Below, piece by piece: positions 9,173 through 10,005 of a stretch of 10,005 nucleotides of DNA. Position 1 is the stretch's first letter. Every line of letters begins with the position of its first letter. The position numbers were made by a program, and so were the translations under genes. The notes under the pieces were generated by a model. That model was not told the DNA's origin. It searched no databases and saw nothing but the letters and a program-made list of their open reading frames with translations. The stretch comes from Gonapodya sp. JEL0774 (lineage: Eukaryota; Monoblepharomycota; Monoblepharidomycetes; Monoblepharidales; Gonapodyaceae): assembly GCA_027604505.1 (NCBI GenBank), contig JADIIX010000398.1, forward strand, positions 1-10,005. The letters are read 5' to 3'.

Positions 9173-9974
9173 TCATCTGACACTACTCTGCTTCACAGTT
9201 ATCTCAAATATCTTTGGCCCCACTTCCTTCACGCAAAACTTCCCAGATCGCTCCGCCAGTGCAAAGAAATTGTCTCCGTCGTCTGAGAGTATTCTCCGCT
9301 TCCATGACATCAATAGCACGGACGGTCGCTCAACTGGTGGTTTGGAGATTTTGATAGCCGTTGGTGAAGAATCTGTTGATGTTTCAGTAGGAGTGGGTAG
9401 TGGATTGGTTGGGCACATCATACGCTCCAGTGTTACAAGGAGAGCAGGATAATGCTTCGTGTAAAGAAGGATATCGGAGGCAATTATTGCTTGGAATGGA
9501 CCTGACAACATCATTCGTATTTCGATACGGCCATAAGTACTACATAGTTGGTGGACAGCACCAATTTTTGAGCTCACCGTTTTCGTTCAGAAATGCATCC
9601 ACATTGGCAAGATCTTCACCCCAAGTATGCTGATAAATTGTTTGGTCAATGAACTGATTGCATGCTAGAATCAAGTAGCACATACCTGTAAATGCTTGGG
9701 TCGAGGAGTGTCATTGAGTTTGAAGTTGGTGGCAATATTCTCTTCAACTTCCACGTCATTATAATCTGACGTGAAGATGTCGTATCCTATAAACGGCGAG
9801 AAAGTGTTTACATCGCATCAGTGCTGACGGACTTGTAAGACACAAACCTTGGGCTCGAAGATATATAGCCAAAGCACCCGTTGCACTCCCCAACTCTAGA
9901 ATGCGTTTGCTTTTCAGCTCATACTTTCCACTTTGTGAATCGTCTCGAATCCTATTGATCAATAGGCCGTGACA
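9173..9974 (-). CDS. Family-16 (METTL21-like) SAM-dependent methyltransferase, 3' part (runs off right edge)
   Basis: Members of this seven-beta-strand family mostly methylate lysines on proteins; the substrate here is unknown. Exons in the window: about 9974-9848 (its upstream end could lie anywhere from 9983 inward; a CCTCAG acceptor favours 9974), 9786-9686, 9629-9578 and 9501-9173. They join in phase for about 202 residues. Visible motifs: SAM-binding motif I (KRILELGSATGALAIYLRAQG), the acidic loop with TSDYND followed by VEVEENIATNFKLN, HTWGEDL, the motif IV-like FQAIIASDILLY, and a late strand VLLMSWKRRI. A Pro/Thr/Ser-rich loop of about 30 residues separates the last helix from MSWKRR, seemingly an insert. 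The N-terminal part, where such enzymes carry a W-rich motif, lies outside the window. Introns are 61, 56 and 76 nt. An older automatic label such as nicotinamide N-methyltransferase-like would be possible but is not supported. Confidence 0.85.
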
Positions 9975-10005
9975 CTGAGGCTTTCAACAGACTAGAGGGC
10001 CCGCT

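Overview
The window looks like nuclear DNA of a fungus, most likely a dikaryon and perhaps a basidiomycete. The evidence is split genes with many short introns (25 resolved introns, about 53-160 nt, in 10 kb), an 8-nt micro-exon, tight gene packing, and the gene families: an MNN1-type alpha-mannosyltransferase, a fungal-style HeH/MAN1 inner nuclear membrane protein and a nuclear-encoded complex I subunit. The phylum is an inference; no marker here settles it. All exon models below were joined by hand from reading frame, splice dinucleotides and family conservation.

Layout from left to right: (1) 36-983 (-), 5' part of an alpha-methylacyl-CoA racemase/family III CoA-transferase gene that runs off the left edge. 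(2) 984-1164, short divergent promoter region. (3) 1165-3587 (+), Golgi-type MNN1-family alpha-1,3-mannosyltransferase in 4 exons. (4) 3588-3739, convergent 3' ends. (5) 3740-6083 (-), HEH1/SRC1/LEM2-type inner nuclear membrane protein in 2 exons. (6) 6250-7565 (-), crotonase-family enoyl-CoA hydratase in 7 exons. (7) 7789-9053 (-), NDUFS3-type 30 kDa subunit of complex I in 6 exons. (8) 9173-9974 (-), 3' part of a family-16 (METTL21-like) methyltransferase running off the right edge. The four genes on the right are read head to tail, with gaps of about 119, 223 and 166 nt.

The genes do not form one pathway. The racemase and the crotonase both act on acyl-CoA esters and could both serve branched-chain or fatty acid oxidation, which feeds electrons to the respiratory chain that contains the 30 kDa subunit; this is thematic only. 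The mannosyltransferase belongs to protein glycosylation and the HEH1 protein to nuclear envelope structure.

I see no mobile element, CRISPR array, tRNA, rRNA or clear novel system. The points that merit a second look concern RNA processing: a micro-exon, unusually frequent AAG 3' splice sites, a 12-nt tandem acceptor beside a catalytic residue, an exon-intron pairing around a 5' splice site, and short upstream ORFs. The other two are an unusual C-terminal tripeptide on the crotonase and a long extra tail on the mannosyltransferase.
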